A stretch of 64,000 bases of DNA from Clostridiales bacterium Firm_11 (GCA_001604105.1 LVAQ01000004.1:1-64000), one strand, 5' to 3'. Shown: positions 1-9,977, counted from the stretch's first letter. The notes: generated from the sequence alone by a model not told the origin. Translations and numbers: made by a program.

Positions 1-135
1 ATGCCCGGCGACCACATCGACATGGAAATCAACCTGATTACCCCCATCGCCATCGAGGCTGGACTGCGCTTCGCTATCCGCGAAGGCGGCCGTACCGTTG
101 GCTCCGGCGTGGTGGCCAAGGTTATCGTAGACTGA
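1..135 (+). CDS. tuf: Elongation factor Tu, C-terminal end (partial)
   Basis: Only the last 44 codons are in the window; the gene begins upstream of base 1. The readable end contains [20 protein letters not shown] and ends in [10 protein letters not shown], the typical closing beta-barrel (domain 3) of bacterial EF-Tu, the GTPase that brings aminoacyl-tRNA to the ribosome. The first ATG seen is an internal methionine, not the start. The gene converges on tsf, which encodes its nucleotide exchange factor, and a shared hairpin terminator lies between the two stop codons. Confidence 0.93.
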   Translation: MPGDHIDMEINLITPIAIEAGLRFAIREGGRTVGSGVVAKVIVD

Positions 136-175
136 TTAAGCACCGGCAGGGCGTTTTCCTTACCCCATGATATGA

Positions 176-221
176 AAAAGGGAAGCGGTACGGGGGTTTA
201 TCCCCTTGCCGCTTCCCTTTT
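176..221. terminator. Bidirectional terminator between tuf and tsf
   Basis: An A-rich run leads into a long GC stem (about 176-188 pairing with 209-221, with a second short stem of G and C runs inside), closed by a small loop and followed by a T run. The same sequence read on either strand gives a stem plus U tract, so it can serve both tuf (+) and rpsB-tsf (-). Confidence 0.8.
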
Positions 222-238
222 CAGGATTCAAAGAATCC

Positions 239-1174
239 TTACTGTTTAGACATTTGGGCGATCTCGTCGGCCAGGTTTTCCTGCCGCTTTTCGATGCCCT
301 CGCCACGCTCAAACCGTGCAAAACGCAAGGGTTCGATGGTCGCGCCAATGGCCTTGGCTACTTCCTGCGTGTACTGCGTAATCGACTTATCGGGATCCTT
401 TACAAAAGGCTGCTCCACAAGGCAAACTTCCTTGTAGTACTTTTCGATGCGGCCTTCCACCATCTTGTCTATAATCTTCTCCGGCTTGCCTTCGTTGAGC
501 GCCTGTGCGCGGAGAATTTCCTTCTCTTTGTCCAGGGTATCGGTAGGCACTTCGCTCTTGTTGACGCTGGTGGGGCGCGCGGCGGCGATTTGGAGGGTCA
601 GGTCATGGTAATAGGTTTTGAAAGCCTCGTTGGCAAAGGTATCGGGCTTGTCATTGGCCACTTCCACAATGACGCCAATTTTGCCGCCCATGTGAATGTA
701 AGTTTCCACCACGCCCGCCTTCGCCTCATAACGGGCAAAACGACGCACGCTGATCTTCTCGCCGATGGCAACAGTCGCATCACTGATGAGATCGGTGATG
801 GTTTTGCTGGCATCATCCGCAAAGGGCTGGGTGAGGAGCGTTTCCACATCGGCGGGGTTGGCCTTGGCGATGTGGCTTGCGATCTTCGCGCAGAAATCCT
901 TAAAGTTATCGGTATTGGCAACAAAGTCAGTCTCGCAGTTGACTTCTACAATCACGCCAACCTGGGCATCGGGCGTCACGTAACTGGTGACCATGCCCTC
1001 GGCGGCAATGCGGCTGGCCTTCTTGGCGGCAGCGGCAAGCCCCTTTTCACGAAGCCACTCCACTGCTTTCTCAATATCCCCAGCGGTTTCGATGAGCGCC
1101 TTTTTGCAATCCATCATGCCCGCCTGGGTCATCTCGCGCAGTTCTTTTACCATTTGGGACGTTACTTCAGCCAT
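239..1174 (-). CDS. tsf: Elongation factor Ts
   Basis: This 311-aa protein is EF-Ts, the cytoplasmic guanine-nucleotide exchange factor for EF-Tu. The N-terminal UBA-like region reads [19 protein letters not shown], close to the family signature, and [13 protein letters not shown] marks the core. An upstream in-frame ATG at 1198 exists, but the start at 1174 (MAEVTSQ) is chosen because AAGGAGAG sits just in front of it and the family begins this way. It follows rpsB on the same strand with about 108 nt between them, the usual rpsB-tsf operon. Confidence 0.97.
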   Translation of the reverse strand: MAEVTSQMVKELREMTQAGMMDCKKALIETAGDIEKAVEWLREKGLAAAAKKASRIAAEGMVTSYVTPDAQVGVIVEVNCETDFVANTDNFKDFCAKIASHIAKANPADVETLLTQPFADDASKTITDLISDATVAIGEKISVRRFARYEAKAGVVETYIHMGGKIGVIVEVANDKPDTFANEAFKTYYHDLTLQIAAARPTSVNKSEVPTDTLDKEKEILRAQALNEGKPEKIIDKMVEGRIEKYYKEVCLVEQPFVKDPDKSITQYTQEVAKAIGATIEPLRFARFERGEGIEKRQENLADEIAQMSKQ

Positions 1175-1282
1175 AAATGATTCTCTCCTTACACACAAAC
1201 ATCGTGACGGCCTTTGGCCGTGCTATCTTGATAACGGCAAGCGGCGCATGGGCAGTGTTGCCTGCCGTATGCCTTTTTTGGC

Positions 1283-2038
1283 TTACGCCTCAGCCACAGG
1301 CGCCGCAGCCGCTGCCTGCGCGGCTTCCAGTGCCTCTTCGGCGGCTGCGTCCTGATGCCCCTGCTTGCCTTCCAGCACCGCATCGGCCATCTTGCCGGCG
1401 ATCAGCTTGACGGCGCGGATGGCATCGTCATTGCCGGGGATCACGTAATCGATCTCATCGGGATCGCAGTTGGTATCCACGATGCCCACGATGGGGATGC
1501 CCAGCGCGCGGGCTTCGCTCACGGCGATGTGCTCTTTGCGGGGATCCACGATGAACAGTGCGCCCGGGAGCTTTTTCATCTCGCGAATGCCACCCAGATT
1601 GGCCTGGAGCTTTTCGCGTTCATGCTGAATTTTGATCTGTTCCTTTTTGGGCAGGGCGGCGAGTTGCCCGCTCTGTTCCATTTTGTCGATCTGGTTCAAA
1701 CGCTCCACACGGGTGCGAATGGTGCGGAAGTTGGTGAGCATGCCGCCCAGCCAGCGGCTGTTGACAAAGAACATGTTGCAGCGAGCCGCTTCGGTAGCGA
1801 TGCTTTCCTGCGCCTGCTTTTTGGTGCCCACAAACAGGACGCTCCTGCCCTGCATAGCGGTATCGCGCACAAAGGCATAGGCTTCATCCGCTTTACGGAC
1901 GGTTTTCTGCAAATCGATGATGTAGATGCCGTTGCGTTCGGTGAAGATGTACTGCGCCATTTTGGGGTTCCAGCGGCGGGTCTGGTGGCCGAAGTGTACG
2001 CCGGCTTCCAGAAGCTGCTTCATAGAGATAACTGCCAT
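1283..2038 (-). CDS. rpsB: 30S ribosomal protein S2
   Basis: This 251-aa protein is ribosomal protein S2 of the small subunit. It starts [20 protein letters not shown] and contains [15 protein letters not shown] and [20 protein letters not shown], all strongly conserved in the family. The C-terminus ends in an Ala-rich tail (about the last 20 residues), which varies between species. A good Shine-Dalgarno (AGGAGG) precedes the ATG, and a consensus promoter lies about 115 nt upstream. First gene of the rpsB-tsf operon. Confidence 0.98.
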   Translation of the reverse strand: MAVISMKQLLEAGVHFGHQTRRWNPKMAQYIFTERNGIYIIDLQKTVRKADEAYAFVRDTAMQGRSVLFVGTKKQAQESIATEAARCNMFFVNSRWLGGMLTNFRTIRTRVERLNQIDKMEQSGQLAALPKKEQIKIQHEREKLQANLGGIREMKKLPGALFIVDPRKEHIAVSEARALGIPIVGIVDTNCDPDEIDYVIPGNDDAIRAVKLIAGKMADAVLEGKQGHQDAAAEEALEAAQAAAAAPVAEA

Positions 2039-2150
2039 GAATGGTTTCCTCCTTGTTTTTCCACCCTTTGTGTCTACCCGTTGCGGCCGCTTTCATGCAG
2101 GCGCACAAAAGCACAAACGCACAGTCGACAAAGGTGCGTATTCGGGAAAT

Positions 2151-2179
2151 AGTATAGCATGGATGGGGGGGGATGGCAA
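2151..2179 (-). promoter_or_regulatory. Sigma-A promoter of rpsB-tsf
   Basis: On the - strand, TTGCCA (2174-2179) and TATACT (2151-2156) are separated by 17 bp. This leaves a 5' UTR of about 105 nt before rpsB, enough for autoregulation by S2, though I see no specific element. Confidence 0.7.
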
Positions 2180-2278
2180 GGATTGATTGCATATCAAAGT
2201 AGATTCTTTCGTGAATTTATACTAATATCTAGCAGATACAGAAAATAATATACAAAAAAATGAAAATTTGCAATGTGC

Positions 2279-2306
2279 TTGACAAACAATTGGCATCTGG
2301 TATAGT
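2279..2306 (+). promoter_or_regulatory. Promoter of the DUF5986-like/ImmA cassette
   Basis: TTGACA (2279-2284) and TATAGT (2301-2306) are separated by 16 bp. The predicted start lies about 20 nt before the GTG start at 2334, giving a very short leader carrying GGAGGTG. The stretch 2180-2278 is AT-rich and shows no gene. Confidence 0.7.
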
Positions 2307-2333
2307 TCGACATGTAGTATTGGAGGTGAAACC

Positions 2334-3086
2334 GTGGCGGAATTATTTACGATTCCAAGTGAACTCATTCAAGATGTTTATCAATGCATGGATCAAGGTT
2401 TCTTTGAGGATTATTCAGAAGCTGAGGGCAAACTTGGCTTTGTTACACACAATTCTAGGGCGTTTCTCCGATGGGATTTGTTTAACCGAAATATTTCACT
2501 TCGAATCCCTTCCACGAAAAGAATCTGCAAATTCCCTAAAAGAGGCACTTGGGAGCTAAACCTCCTTTTTGAATTAGAACAAAAAATCGTTATCTCATTT
2601 ATGAGTCAACAGCGTTATAGTCAGATATTAAAGGCAAGACACACAAAGTGGCCACAATACTTACAAGCACTATTGATGCTCAATGTAGAATTGCATGCGC
2701 CTATCAAGCAAACTCGAATGTATGATGAGGATGAACCTAATACACTGTATTGCATGCAGATTCTCGACAACTTGTGTTCTGGGATTGACAACAAAAACAA
2801 CCAAAGTAGTTGGCGACATATCCTTGTCGTTTTTGATGCTAAGTATGGCCGTATTGCATCTCTTGTCGCGTATTTACTCGATAGGGATATGGATATCGTA
2901 GAACAACAAGATTGGTTAAATGTTGTAAAACCCATTATAAGTAACACAATTGATACTGTTGAACCTGATGTATTAAGTATTCCAAAAACAATTCTTAAAC
3001 CCAAAGCATTGAAGCGTATTCAACACGAAAGACTTGTATCTCTGAGAATTGAAAAGGGACACATCATATCTGACGAACAGCAGTAG
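2334..3086 (+). CDS. Unknown protein, resembles DUF5986 partner of ImmA
   Basis: A 250-aa soluble protein. The GTG start at 2334 is chosen because GGAGGTG ends 5 nt before it. I see no catalytic motif. The middle holds an aromatic, hydrophobic segment (WPQYLQALLMLNVELHAP, about residues 103-120) and a stretch resembling a buried beta strand (WRHILVVFDAKYGRIASLVA, about 161-180). The general look and the position directly before an XRE/ImmA gene match proteins I recall as DUF5986; that assignment is from memory and tentative. The gene is clearly AT-richer than rpsB and polC on either side, which points to transfer. With its neighbour it could be a toxin-antitoxin-like or phage-response pair, but no sequence motif proves this. 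Confidence 0.6.
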   Translation: MAELFTIPSELIQDVYQCMDQGFFEDYSEAEGKLGFVTHNSRAFLRWDLFNRNISLRIPSTKRICKFPKRGTWELNLLFELEQKIVISFMSQQRYSQILKARHTKWPQYLQALLMLNVELHAPIKQTRMYDEDEPNTLYCMQILDNLCSGIDNKNNQSSWRHILVVFDAKYGRIASLVAYLLDRDMDIVEQQDWLNVVKPIISNTIDTVEPDVLSIPKTILKPKALKRIQHERLVSLRIEKGHIISDEQQ

Positions 3087-3122
3087 GAGCAATGCAAATT
3101 TTTACTTGGAGAGTGTTAGCTC

Positions 3123-4268
3123 ATGAATACCAAAAGGTTCAATGGCGAGCGGTTGAGAACCGCTCGTCTCTATCGTGGCTTGACTATTGAGGAATTGTCA
3201 GAGAAACTTAACGTAAGTAAGCAATCAATCTCACAATATGAAACCGGACGAGTGGAAGCTCCATATGAAAAAACGCATTTGTTATCTTGGGTTTTAGATT
3301 TCCCTTTCGAGTATTTTATGCAATCGAAGGAACATGAAGTCACAACCGGTACAACTTATTTTCGTTCATTGCTTAAAACCAGTAAAAAGTACCGCACTGA
3401 ACAAATTGTCAAGATGGAACACTTGGCCATTATTTTTTCAATTCTTAATGAGTATGTAGAGTTTCCAAAAGTTATCTTGCCAACGATAGGAGAACAATCC
3501 AACCCCTCTATAGCCGCGCAATCATTACGTGATTGTTGGGGTTTAGGGCAAGAGCCAGTACTAGATATCATTCGGGTTCTAGAGAGGAATGGAATTATTG
3601 TCACAATGATCCCCACAGCAACGAATGATATTGACGCATTTAGTCAGTTTATTAGTGTTCATAATCAAGATTTATTCTTAATCGCGCTATCGAAAAACAA
3701 GGATACTGCGGCTAGGATACATTTTGATATTGCTCACGAGTTAGGTCATATAATGCTTCATCCTTGGAGTGAAGATGAAGAGAGTTTCTCTCGGGAAGAT
3801 TTTAAAGCACGTGAAAAGGAAGCGAACGAATTCGCCGCGAACTTCTTATTGCCAGAAATTCCTTTTAGTAAGGACGCAAGTGCATACCCTTCAACCCTTG
3901 AATACTATACGAGGCTAAAAAAGAAGTGGCGAGTTTCAATAGCTGCTATGCTTTATAGGAGTTGTTCGCTTGACATTATTTCACAAAGCCAGTTTCAGTA
4001 TTTACTGCGAACTATGCATAATAAAAATTGGAGAACAAATGAACCTTTAGACAACACTCTAACAACTGCTAGTCCTTCTCTTCTCAAGAATGCAATCGAA
4101 GCGCTGTTAACTAATAACGTTTTTACGCCAAATGAGTTGATGAAGGAATTAGAAAATGAGGGGCTCCCAATGAGGAGTAGTGAGGTGGAAATACTACTAA
4201 ACCTTCCGCAGGGAACACTTAATACATCAGTAACAACCGAGCCGAACATTATCAACTTGAGAAAGTGA
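3123..4268 (+). CDS. XRE-family regulator with ImmA/IrrE metallopeptidase domain
   Basis: A 381-aa two-domain protein. Residues about 7-60 form a helix-turn-helix of the Cro/C1 type (LSEKLNVSKQSISQYETGR). Residues about 150-250 carry the ImmA/IrrE zinc-protease signature AHELGHIMLH (HExxH with H205, E206, H209) followed by EANEFAANFLLP, which supplies the third ligand region. Family members cleave a partner repressor or antitoxin, often in phage or mobile elements. It lies 36 nt after the DUF5986-like gene on the same strand with AT-rich codon use like it, so the two probably form one transcript. The C-terminal 100 residues are unassigned. Confidence 0.88.
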   Translation: MNTKRFNGERLRTARLYRGLTIEELSEKLNVSKQSISQYETGRVEAPYEKTHLLSWVLDFPFEYFMQSKEHEVTTGTTYFRSLLKTSKKYRTEQIVKMEHLAIIFSILNEYVEFPKVILPTIGEQSNPSIAAQSLRDCWGLGQEPVLDIIRVLERNGIIVTMIPTATNDIDAFSQFISVHNQDLFLIALSKNKDTAARIHFDIAHELGHIMLHPWSEDEESFSREDFKAREKEANEFAANFLLPEIPFSKDASAYPSTLEYYTRLKKKWRVSIAAMLYRSCSLDIISQSQFQYLLRTMHNKNWRTNEPLDNTLTTASPSLLKNAIEALLTNNVFTPNELMKELENEGLPMRSSEVEILLNLPQGTLNTSVTTEPNIINLRK

Positions 4269-4301
4269 TTAAACAAGTTTGACCTCTCTCATCCCCCCCC
4301 T

Positions 4302-7300
4302 TCACCCCAAAAACCCAAACATATCCACCTGACTGGTTGCCGCCAGCCCCTCCAGAGCGCCCTGCCCTTTGAGCTGCTCTACTGCCGCGGCGCCGATCTT
4401 CCCGCGCATCTTCAAATCTTCCACACTCAAAAACGGCGTGGCGCGCGCCTGCAAAATGCCGTCCGCCGCCGCTTCGGGGAAACCGCTCACCGATAGGAAT
4501 GGGCAGCGCAGGTCGCCGCCTTCCGGCAGAAAGCGCTGCTTGTCGCTCCGGTACAAATCCACAGGCAACAGCCGGATGCCGCGTTCCTGCATTTCCAAAA
4601 TCATGTGCAGGGCGTTCTGCTCCAGCTTTTCTTTGGCGTTCAGCTTCTCATCGCGTGCATCGTACTCCCGCAGGCGGTCGCGTAAGGAGGCGGGAGAGAG
4701 AATCATCGTGCCCGCGTCAAAGCCATCGGCGCGGATGGTAAAATACGCCGCGTAGTAGGCCAGCGGACGGTATACCTTGTACCATGCCACGCGAAGCCCC
4801 ATGGTCACATAGGCGACCGCGTGCCCGCGCGGGAACATGTACTTGATCTTCTTGCAGCTGTCGATTGCCCATGCCGGTACCTGATGTTCCAGCATGGCTT
4901 GCTCCATGGCGGGTGTCAATCCTTTGCCCTTGCGCACGTTCTCCATGATATCAAAGCTCATTTTGTTTTCTACGCCTTTGGAGATCAAGAAGTTCATGAT
5001 GTCATCGCGGGTGCAGAAGCATTCCGGCAGGCGCGCGGTGCCGCTGTCGATCAGCTCTTTGGCGTTGCCCAGCCATACGTCGGTACCGTGGCTCAGGCCG
5101 GATATGCGCACCAGCTCTTCCATGGTGGTGGGCTTGGTATCCATCAGCATGCTTTGCACAAACTGCGTGCCAAACTCGGGGATGCCCAGCGTGCCCGTGG
5201 GGCTCATAATGCGCTCCACGCTTACGCCCAGCGCTTCGGGGCTTTGGAACAGGCTCATTACCTTTTTGTCGCCCAGCGGAATATCGCGGTAGCTTATGCC
5301 GGTAAGCTCTTCCAGATGGTGCATCATGGTGGGATCGTCATGCCCCAGGCAATCCAGCTTCACCAAGATATCATGCATGGAGCGGAAATCGTAATGGGTG
5401 GTGATGGTACCCCCGCCGATATCGTCCGCCGGATGCTGGATGGCCGTAAACTGATGAATGTCAAACTCCTTGGGCAGCACCACGATGCCCCCTGGATGCT
5501 GACCCGTTGTACGCTTGACCCCCATGCAGCCCGCGGCCAGCCGCTCTTTGTGCGCCCGCCCCGCGCGCAGGCCGCGCTCCTCCAGGTATTTGGCCGCAAA
5601 GCCATAGGCAGTTTTTTCCGCAAGGCCGCTGATGGTGCCCGCGCGGAACACATACCCCTCGCCAAAGAGCTCCTCTACGTAGGCGTGTGCGCGCGGCTGA
5701 TAATCCCCGCTGAAGTTCAGGTCGATATCCGGCACTTTATCGCCCTTGAAGCCCAAAAACACCTCAAAGGGGATGGAGTAACCATCCTTGGCCATTGGCT
5801 GGCCGCAGACTTCGCAGTTTTGATCCGGCAGATCCACCCCCACCGCGCCAAGCTCCGGCGGGGTAAAAATGGCGCTGTGGCAATGCTCGCAGCGGTAGTG
5901 CGCGGGCAGGGGGTTGACTTCGGTGATGCCGCACATGGTGGCCACCAGACTGGAGCCTACGCTGCCGCGCGAGCCTACCAGGTAGCCATCCGCAAGGGAT
6001 TTGGCCACCAGTTTTTGCGCGCTGGAATACAGGGTGGCAAACCCGTAGCCGATGATGCTTTTGAGTTCCTTTTTCAGCCGCGCCTGCACGATCTCCGGCA
6101 GGGGATCGCCATACAGTTCGTGGGCGCGCTGCCAGCTCATGCGCTCAATATCTTCCTCGGCATCCGGCCAGAAAGGCTGGAAGGTTTCCTCACCCTTTGG
6201 GTGCTTGGGGAACAGGCGCAGTTCTTCCACCTGATCGGCAATCAGCTTGGGATTCAACACCACCACTTCGCGCGCCTTGTCCGCGCCCAAATAGCTGAAT
6301 TCCGCCAGCATCTCTTCGGTCGTGTGAAAATACAGGGGCGGCTGGTCGTCACAATCCTCATACCCCAGCCCTGCCTGCAAAATGGAACGGTAGATTGCAT
6401 CCTGCGGGTCTTTGAAGTGCACATCCCCCGTGGCGACGACGGGCTTGTTCAGTTTTTCGCCCAGCGCAACGATGCAGCGGTTGAAATCCCGAAGCTGTTC
6501 TTCGTCCTTTGCTTCACCGTTTTTAATCAGAAAACGATTGTTGCCGATAGGCTGTATCTCCAGATAGTCATAAAAACCCGCGATGCGGATGAGCTCATCC
6601 TCCGGCTTGCCGGTAACCACCGCGCGAAACACCTCGCCCGCTTCACACGCGCTGCCCACCAGCAGGCCTTCACGGTATTTCTCCAGCAGGTGACGTGGCA
6701 TATTGGGGTGGCGGTGAAAGTAGTTCAGGTGTCCTTCGCTGATTAAGTGATTCAGGTTCTCCATACCTTTCTGAGTCTTGCACAGCAAAATGATGTGGCG
6801 CGTATCGCTCATGCTTTCGCCTGCCACAACGCCATCCACATCCGCAAGGGTATTTGCGCCGCGCTTTTTCACCTCGGCAAACATCGCGGTCAGGCATTTG
6901 GCGGTCGCGGCGCAATCGTGCACGGCGCGGTGCGCGTTTTTGAGGGATACGTTCAAAAAACGGCACAGCGCGCCCAGTTTGTAACTGCGCAAATCCGGGT
7001 ACAGCCTGCGGGCAAACACCAGCGTATCCAGCACCGGCGCATGGAAAGCAACGCCCATGCGCGCGCACTCGGCGTTGAGAAACCCGATATCAAAGGGCGC
7101 GTTGTGCGCGGCAACGGCAGCATCGCCGATAAATTCCAAAAGACGCTTCACACCCGCGGCGGGGCTTTCCTGCCCCATGAGCATGACATCCGTAATGCCG
7201 GTAATCTCGGTGATTTTGGGCTTGAGCGGCACGCCCGGATCGCACAATATGCTCAGTTCTTCGGTTATTTCGCCATCTACCAGCCGTACCGCGCCTATTT

Positions 7301-8846
7301 CGATAATCCGGTCAACCGTTGGGTACAGGCCTGTGGTTTCAAAGTCCAGCACCACCAAAGGACGGTCGATAGCGCGAGCATCCGCATCATGGATGATGGG
7401 GATGATATCGCACAGATACCCTTCCACCCCGGGGATGAATTTGATGCCATGCTTTTTGGCCGCGCCGAACGCGGCGGGGAACGCCTGCGTGACCCCGTGA
7501 TCGGTAATCGCTGCGGCACTGTGTCCCCATTTGGCCGCCTGGGCAATGAGTTGTGCGGCATCGGCGGTGGCATCCATGGCGCTCATGTTGCTGTGCATGT
7601 GTAGCTCAATGCGTTTTTCACCCTCAGGCGCTTTGTCACGGCGCTCTCGCTTGGGCATCTGCTGCATATCGCGCACGGCGATGGAAAGCTCGCCAAGGAA
7701 ACTATCCTGACGGCAATCGCCGCGCAGGCGCGCGCGCACGCCGTTTTTAATGAGCGCGACCTGCGCCGCAACACGCTTTTTTTCATCCTCGGTGGGTGGC
7801 TGGGGCGTTTCGCCGAAGGCGGCGCGCTTCATGCGGTAGTTATAGAAAGCCTTGCAGTAGACGGTGGAAGTATCATCCCCCAAAGCAAAGGTGATAAGCA
7901 CCGTTTCCCCGCCCTTGAGTTCACGCGGTTCACTGACGCCGATGATCTCTCCCTCCACCACCACGATGCCGCTATCCTCCAGCAATTGGCCGATGGGCAC
8001 GGGGGAATCGGCAATGGCGCGGCCTTTGATCACCGCCCCCTTTGCCTTGGGCGCTTTGGCGGCGGCGGCCTTTGCGGGCGTACCCGCACCAGTATGGGTG
8101 TCCTGTTTAGGCTGCGGAGCGGCTTCTGGGTGCGCCATGGAGGACATGGCTTCCGCTGAGCCGCCTGCTGCGGCGGTTTGCGGCGGCGCGTCTTCCCAGG
8201 GCGCGATTTCTTCTGTGCCCTCCATGCTCCAGGGTTCCTGTTCGCCCGACGCTACGTGCGGCGGCGTTATGCTGGCGGTGTGCGGGTTCTTCTGGCGGTT
8301 TTCCGCCTGCTCCTGCTCACGGCGGCGCGCGGTTTCCGCTCGCATCTGCGCCACCCAGGCTTCCCGCTCGCCGCATTTGACCAACGTTACCGGCATGCGT
8401 AGGCGGAAAATATCCCATACAGCCTGCGAAAGCTTCTCATCCAGTCCATAACGGCGAAAAAACACAATGGCAAAATCATCCGGGCAGGTGAGCAGGATGC
8501 GATCGCCATCAATACTCCAGCCCACATCATCCAGCCAGGTGCGCATGGCGGGGCTTTGACGGCGCAAAAAATCCTTAAGCACAGGGGTGTATTGCTGAAT
8601 ATCCCGCTTGAAATCATCCGCCAGCGTGGGGGAGGCTACGCGCAAAGCCACCTGCATCTTGGGCAGCAGCCCGCGCAGGCGGCGTTCCAAGGTTAAAAAG
8701 TCCCGCTCGGGCACCAGCACATCGCACAGGAAACTGAAATAGGCCTTGTTATCGGCCTTGCGGTACAGCACGCGCTCCAAATGCAGTTTGCCCTGGAGGG
8801 GCGGTATGGTTCCTTCCAAAATGCGGATAAGCTCGGTTTTATTCAA
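4302..8846 (-). CDS. polC: DNA polymerase III PolC-type alpha subunit
   Basis: A 1514-aa replicative polymerase with built-in proofreading. Domains in order: N-terminal region (1-165); a low-complexity Ala/Pro/Glu linker (about 168-270); an OB fold (about 270-400); a PHP domain beginning ELHMHSNMSAMD (about 415); an inserted DEDDh 3'-5' exonuclease (VVLDFETTG near 503, AHNAPFDIGFLN, HRAVHD); then the second PHP half, the polymerase palm with VPDIDLNFSGDYQ (about 1040), fingers and the helix-hairpin-helix region. PolC marks low-GC Gram-positives and relatives. The low-complexity linker is longer than I would expect. It is the last gene of a GT2-ispG-polC set on the - strand. Confidence 0.97.
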   Translation of the reverse strand: MNKTELIRILEGTIPPLQGKLHLERVLYRKADNKAYFSFLCDVLVPERDFLTLERRLRGLLPKMQVALRVASPTLADDFKRDIQQYTPVLKDFLRRQSPAMRTWLDDVGWSIDGDRILLTCPDDFAIVFFRRYGLDEKLSQAVWDIFRLRMPVTLVKCGEREAWVAQMRAETARRREQEQAENRQKNPHTASITPPHVASGEQEPWSMEGTEEIAPWEDAPPQTAAAGGSAEAMSSMAHPEAAPQPKQDTHTGAGTPAKAAAAKAPKAKGAVIKGRAIADSPVPIGQLLEDSGIVVVEGEIIGVSEPRELKGGETVLITFALGDDTSTVYCKAFYNYRMKRAAFGETPQPPTEDEKKRVAAQVALIKNGVRARLRGDCRQDSFLGELSIAVRDMQQMPKRERRDKAPEGEKRIELHMHSNMSAMDATADAAQLIAQAAKWGHSAAAITDHGVTQAFPAAFGAAKKHGIKFIPGVEGYLCDIIPIIHDADARAIDRPLVVLDFETTGLYPTVDRIIEIGAVRLVDGEITEELSILCDPGVPLKPKITEITGITDVMLMGQESPAAGVKRLLEFIGDAAVAAHNAPFDIGFLNAECARMGVAFHAPVLDTLVFARRLYPDLRSYKLGALCRFLNVSLKNAHRAVHDCAATAKCLTAMFAEVKKRGANTLADVDGVVAGESMSDTRHIILLCKTQKGMENLNHLISEGHLNYFHRHPNMPRHLLEKYREGLLVGSACEAGEVFRAVVTGKPEDELIRIAGFYDYLEIQPIGNNRFLIKNGEAKDEEQLRDFNRCIVALGEKLNKPVVATGDVHFKDPQDAIYRSILQAGLGYEDCDDQPPLYFHTTEEMLAEFSYLGADKAREVVVLNPKLIADQVEELRLFPKHPKGEETFQPFWPDAEEDIERMSWQRAHELYGDPLPEIVQARLKKELKSIIGYGFATLYSSAQKLVAKSLADGYLVGSRGSVGSSLVATMCGITEVNPLPAHYRCEHCHSAIFTPPELGAVGVDLPDQNCEVCGQPMAKDGYSIPFEVFLGFKGDKVPDIDLNFSGDYQPRAHAYVEELFGEGYVFRAGTISGLAEKTAYGFAAKYLEERGLRAGRAHKERLAAGCMGVKRTTGQHPGGIVVLPKEFDIHQFTAIQHPADDIGGGTITTHYDFRSMHDILVKLDCLGHDDPTMMHHLEELTGISYRDIPLGDKKVMSLFQSPEALGVSVERIMSPTGTLGIPEFGTQFVQSMLMDTKPTTMEELVRISGLSHGTDVWLGNAKELIDSGTARLPECFCTRDDIMNFLISKGVENKMSFDIMENVRKGKGLTPAMEQAMLEHQVPAWAIDSCKKIKYMFPRGHAVAYVTMGLRVAWYKVYRPLAYYAAYFTIRADGFDAGTMILSPASLRDRLREYDARDEKLNAKEKLEQNALHMILEMQERGIRLLPVDLYRSDKQRFLPEGGDLRCPFLSVSGFPEAAADGILQARATPFLSVEDLKMRGKIGAAAVEQLKGQGALEGLAATSQVDMFGFLG

Positions 8847-8872
8847 GGCGAATGTCCTTTCATCACGACTGC

Positions 8873-9973
8873 TTAGCGTTTGCCCTGGGTTTTCTCCTGT
8901 GCGATCCTGCGTGCGCGCGCGATCAATTCGCCCGCCAAATCACCCGTAACGCGCTGGGGCGCTTTCCCGCGTTCAAAAATCGCGCCCATGGCATAGCCGC
9001 CTTCCGCGGTTCCGCTTTCGGCAAGCCCGCCGCCGGCAAGGCCGATATCTGCCTCCCGTGCTTCGCCAGGGCCATTGACCACGCAGCCCATCACCGCCAC
9101 CGTGAGCGGCACGCGGATATCCGCAAGCTCCCGCTTCACACGTTGGGCAATCTGCGTTACATCCACGCTGGTACGGCCGCAGGTGGGGCAGGAGATTACA
9201 TTCACATAGTTTCTGCGCAGCCCGCAGGCTTTCAGGATATCGATGGCCGCCGCCACTTCCGGCACGGGGTCGCCTGTGAGGGATACGCGTATGGTATCTC
9301 CGATGCCATGCAGCAGCAGGCTTCCGATGCCCACCGCGCTTTTGATGTTCCCGTCCCCGGGCAGCCCGGCTTCGGTCACCCCCACATGCAGCGGATAATC
9401 GGTCTGCGCCGCGGCCATTTCATAGGCGGCAACGGTAAGGGGAACATCTGTCGCTTTCAGGCTCAAAACGATATCCGTAAACCCCACGGCTTCTAGCATG
9501 CGGGCGTGTGAAAGCGCGCTGTCCAGCATGCCGCGCGCGGTAACCCCGCCTTCGCGGCGCAGGATGTCTTTTTCCACGCTTCCGCTGTTGACCCCAATGC
9601 GGATGGGCGCGCCGTGCGCCTTGGCGCAATCCGCCACCATGCGCACCTTTACCTCGGAGCCGATGTTGCCGGGGTTGATGCGCACCTTGGCCGCGCCGCG
9701 TTCCAATGCGCCCACAGCCAGATCCGCACGGAAGTGGATATCCGCCACGATGGGCACACCCGCCGCGTCTACCACCTGCCCAAAGGCGGGCAGGCAGGCT
9801 TCATCATACACGCTGATGCGCACGATATCCGCGCCCGCCGCTGCCAGCGCCCGCACCTGTGCAAGCGTCGCGGCCGCGTCGCGGGTATCGGTATTGGTCA
9901 TGCTTTGCACCGTGACCGGCGCGCCGCCCCCGATGGGCACACTGCCGATGTGGAAACTGCGTGTTACACGCAT
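8873..9973 (-). CDS. ispG: 4-hydroxy-3-methylbut-2-enyl diphosphate synthase (flavodoxin/ferredoxin)
   Basis: A 366-aa iron-sulfur enzyme (GcpE) of the non-mevalonate (MEP) isoprenoid pathway. It starts with the family's GSVPIGGGAPVTVQSMTNTDT. The [4Fe-4S] ligands are visible in SCPTCGRTSVDV and in MGCVVNGPGEAREADIG near the C-terminus. Its length is normal for the short bacterial form. The stop lies 26 nt before the polC start, and the ispG-polC order is common in Clostridia. The MEP pathway feeds undecaprenyl phosphate, which the upstream glycosyltransferase probably uses. Confidence 0.96.
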   Translation of the reverse strand: MRVTRSFHIGSVPIGGGAPVTVQSMTNTDTRDAAATLAQVRALAAAGADIVRISVYDEACLPAFGQVVDAAGVPIVADIHFRADLAVGALERGAAKVRINPGNIGSEVKVRMVADCAKAHGAPIRIGVNSGSVEKDILRREGGVTARGMLDSALSHARMLEAVGFTDIVLSLKATDVPLTVAAYEMAAAQTDYPLHVGVTEAGLPGDGNIKSAVGIGSLLLHGIGDTIRVSLTGDPVPEVAAAIDILKACGLRRNYVNVISCPTCGRTSVDVTQIAQRVKRELADIRVPLTVAVMGCVVNGPGEAREADIGLAGGGLAESGTAEGGYAMGAIFERGKAPQRVTGDLAGELIARARRIAQEKTQGKR

Positions 9974-9977
9974 CGTG

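Noticed and set aside
206..1180. 324-codon + strand frame
   Set aside because: Antisense to tsf and with no family resemblance.
4821..6746. 641-codon open frame on the + strand
   Set aside because: It lies entirely antisense to polC, whose domains are fully conserved; a GC-rich codon-bias shadow.
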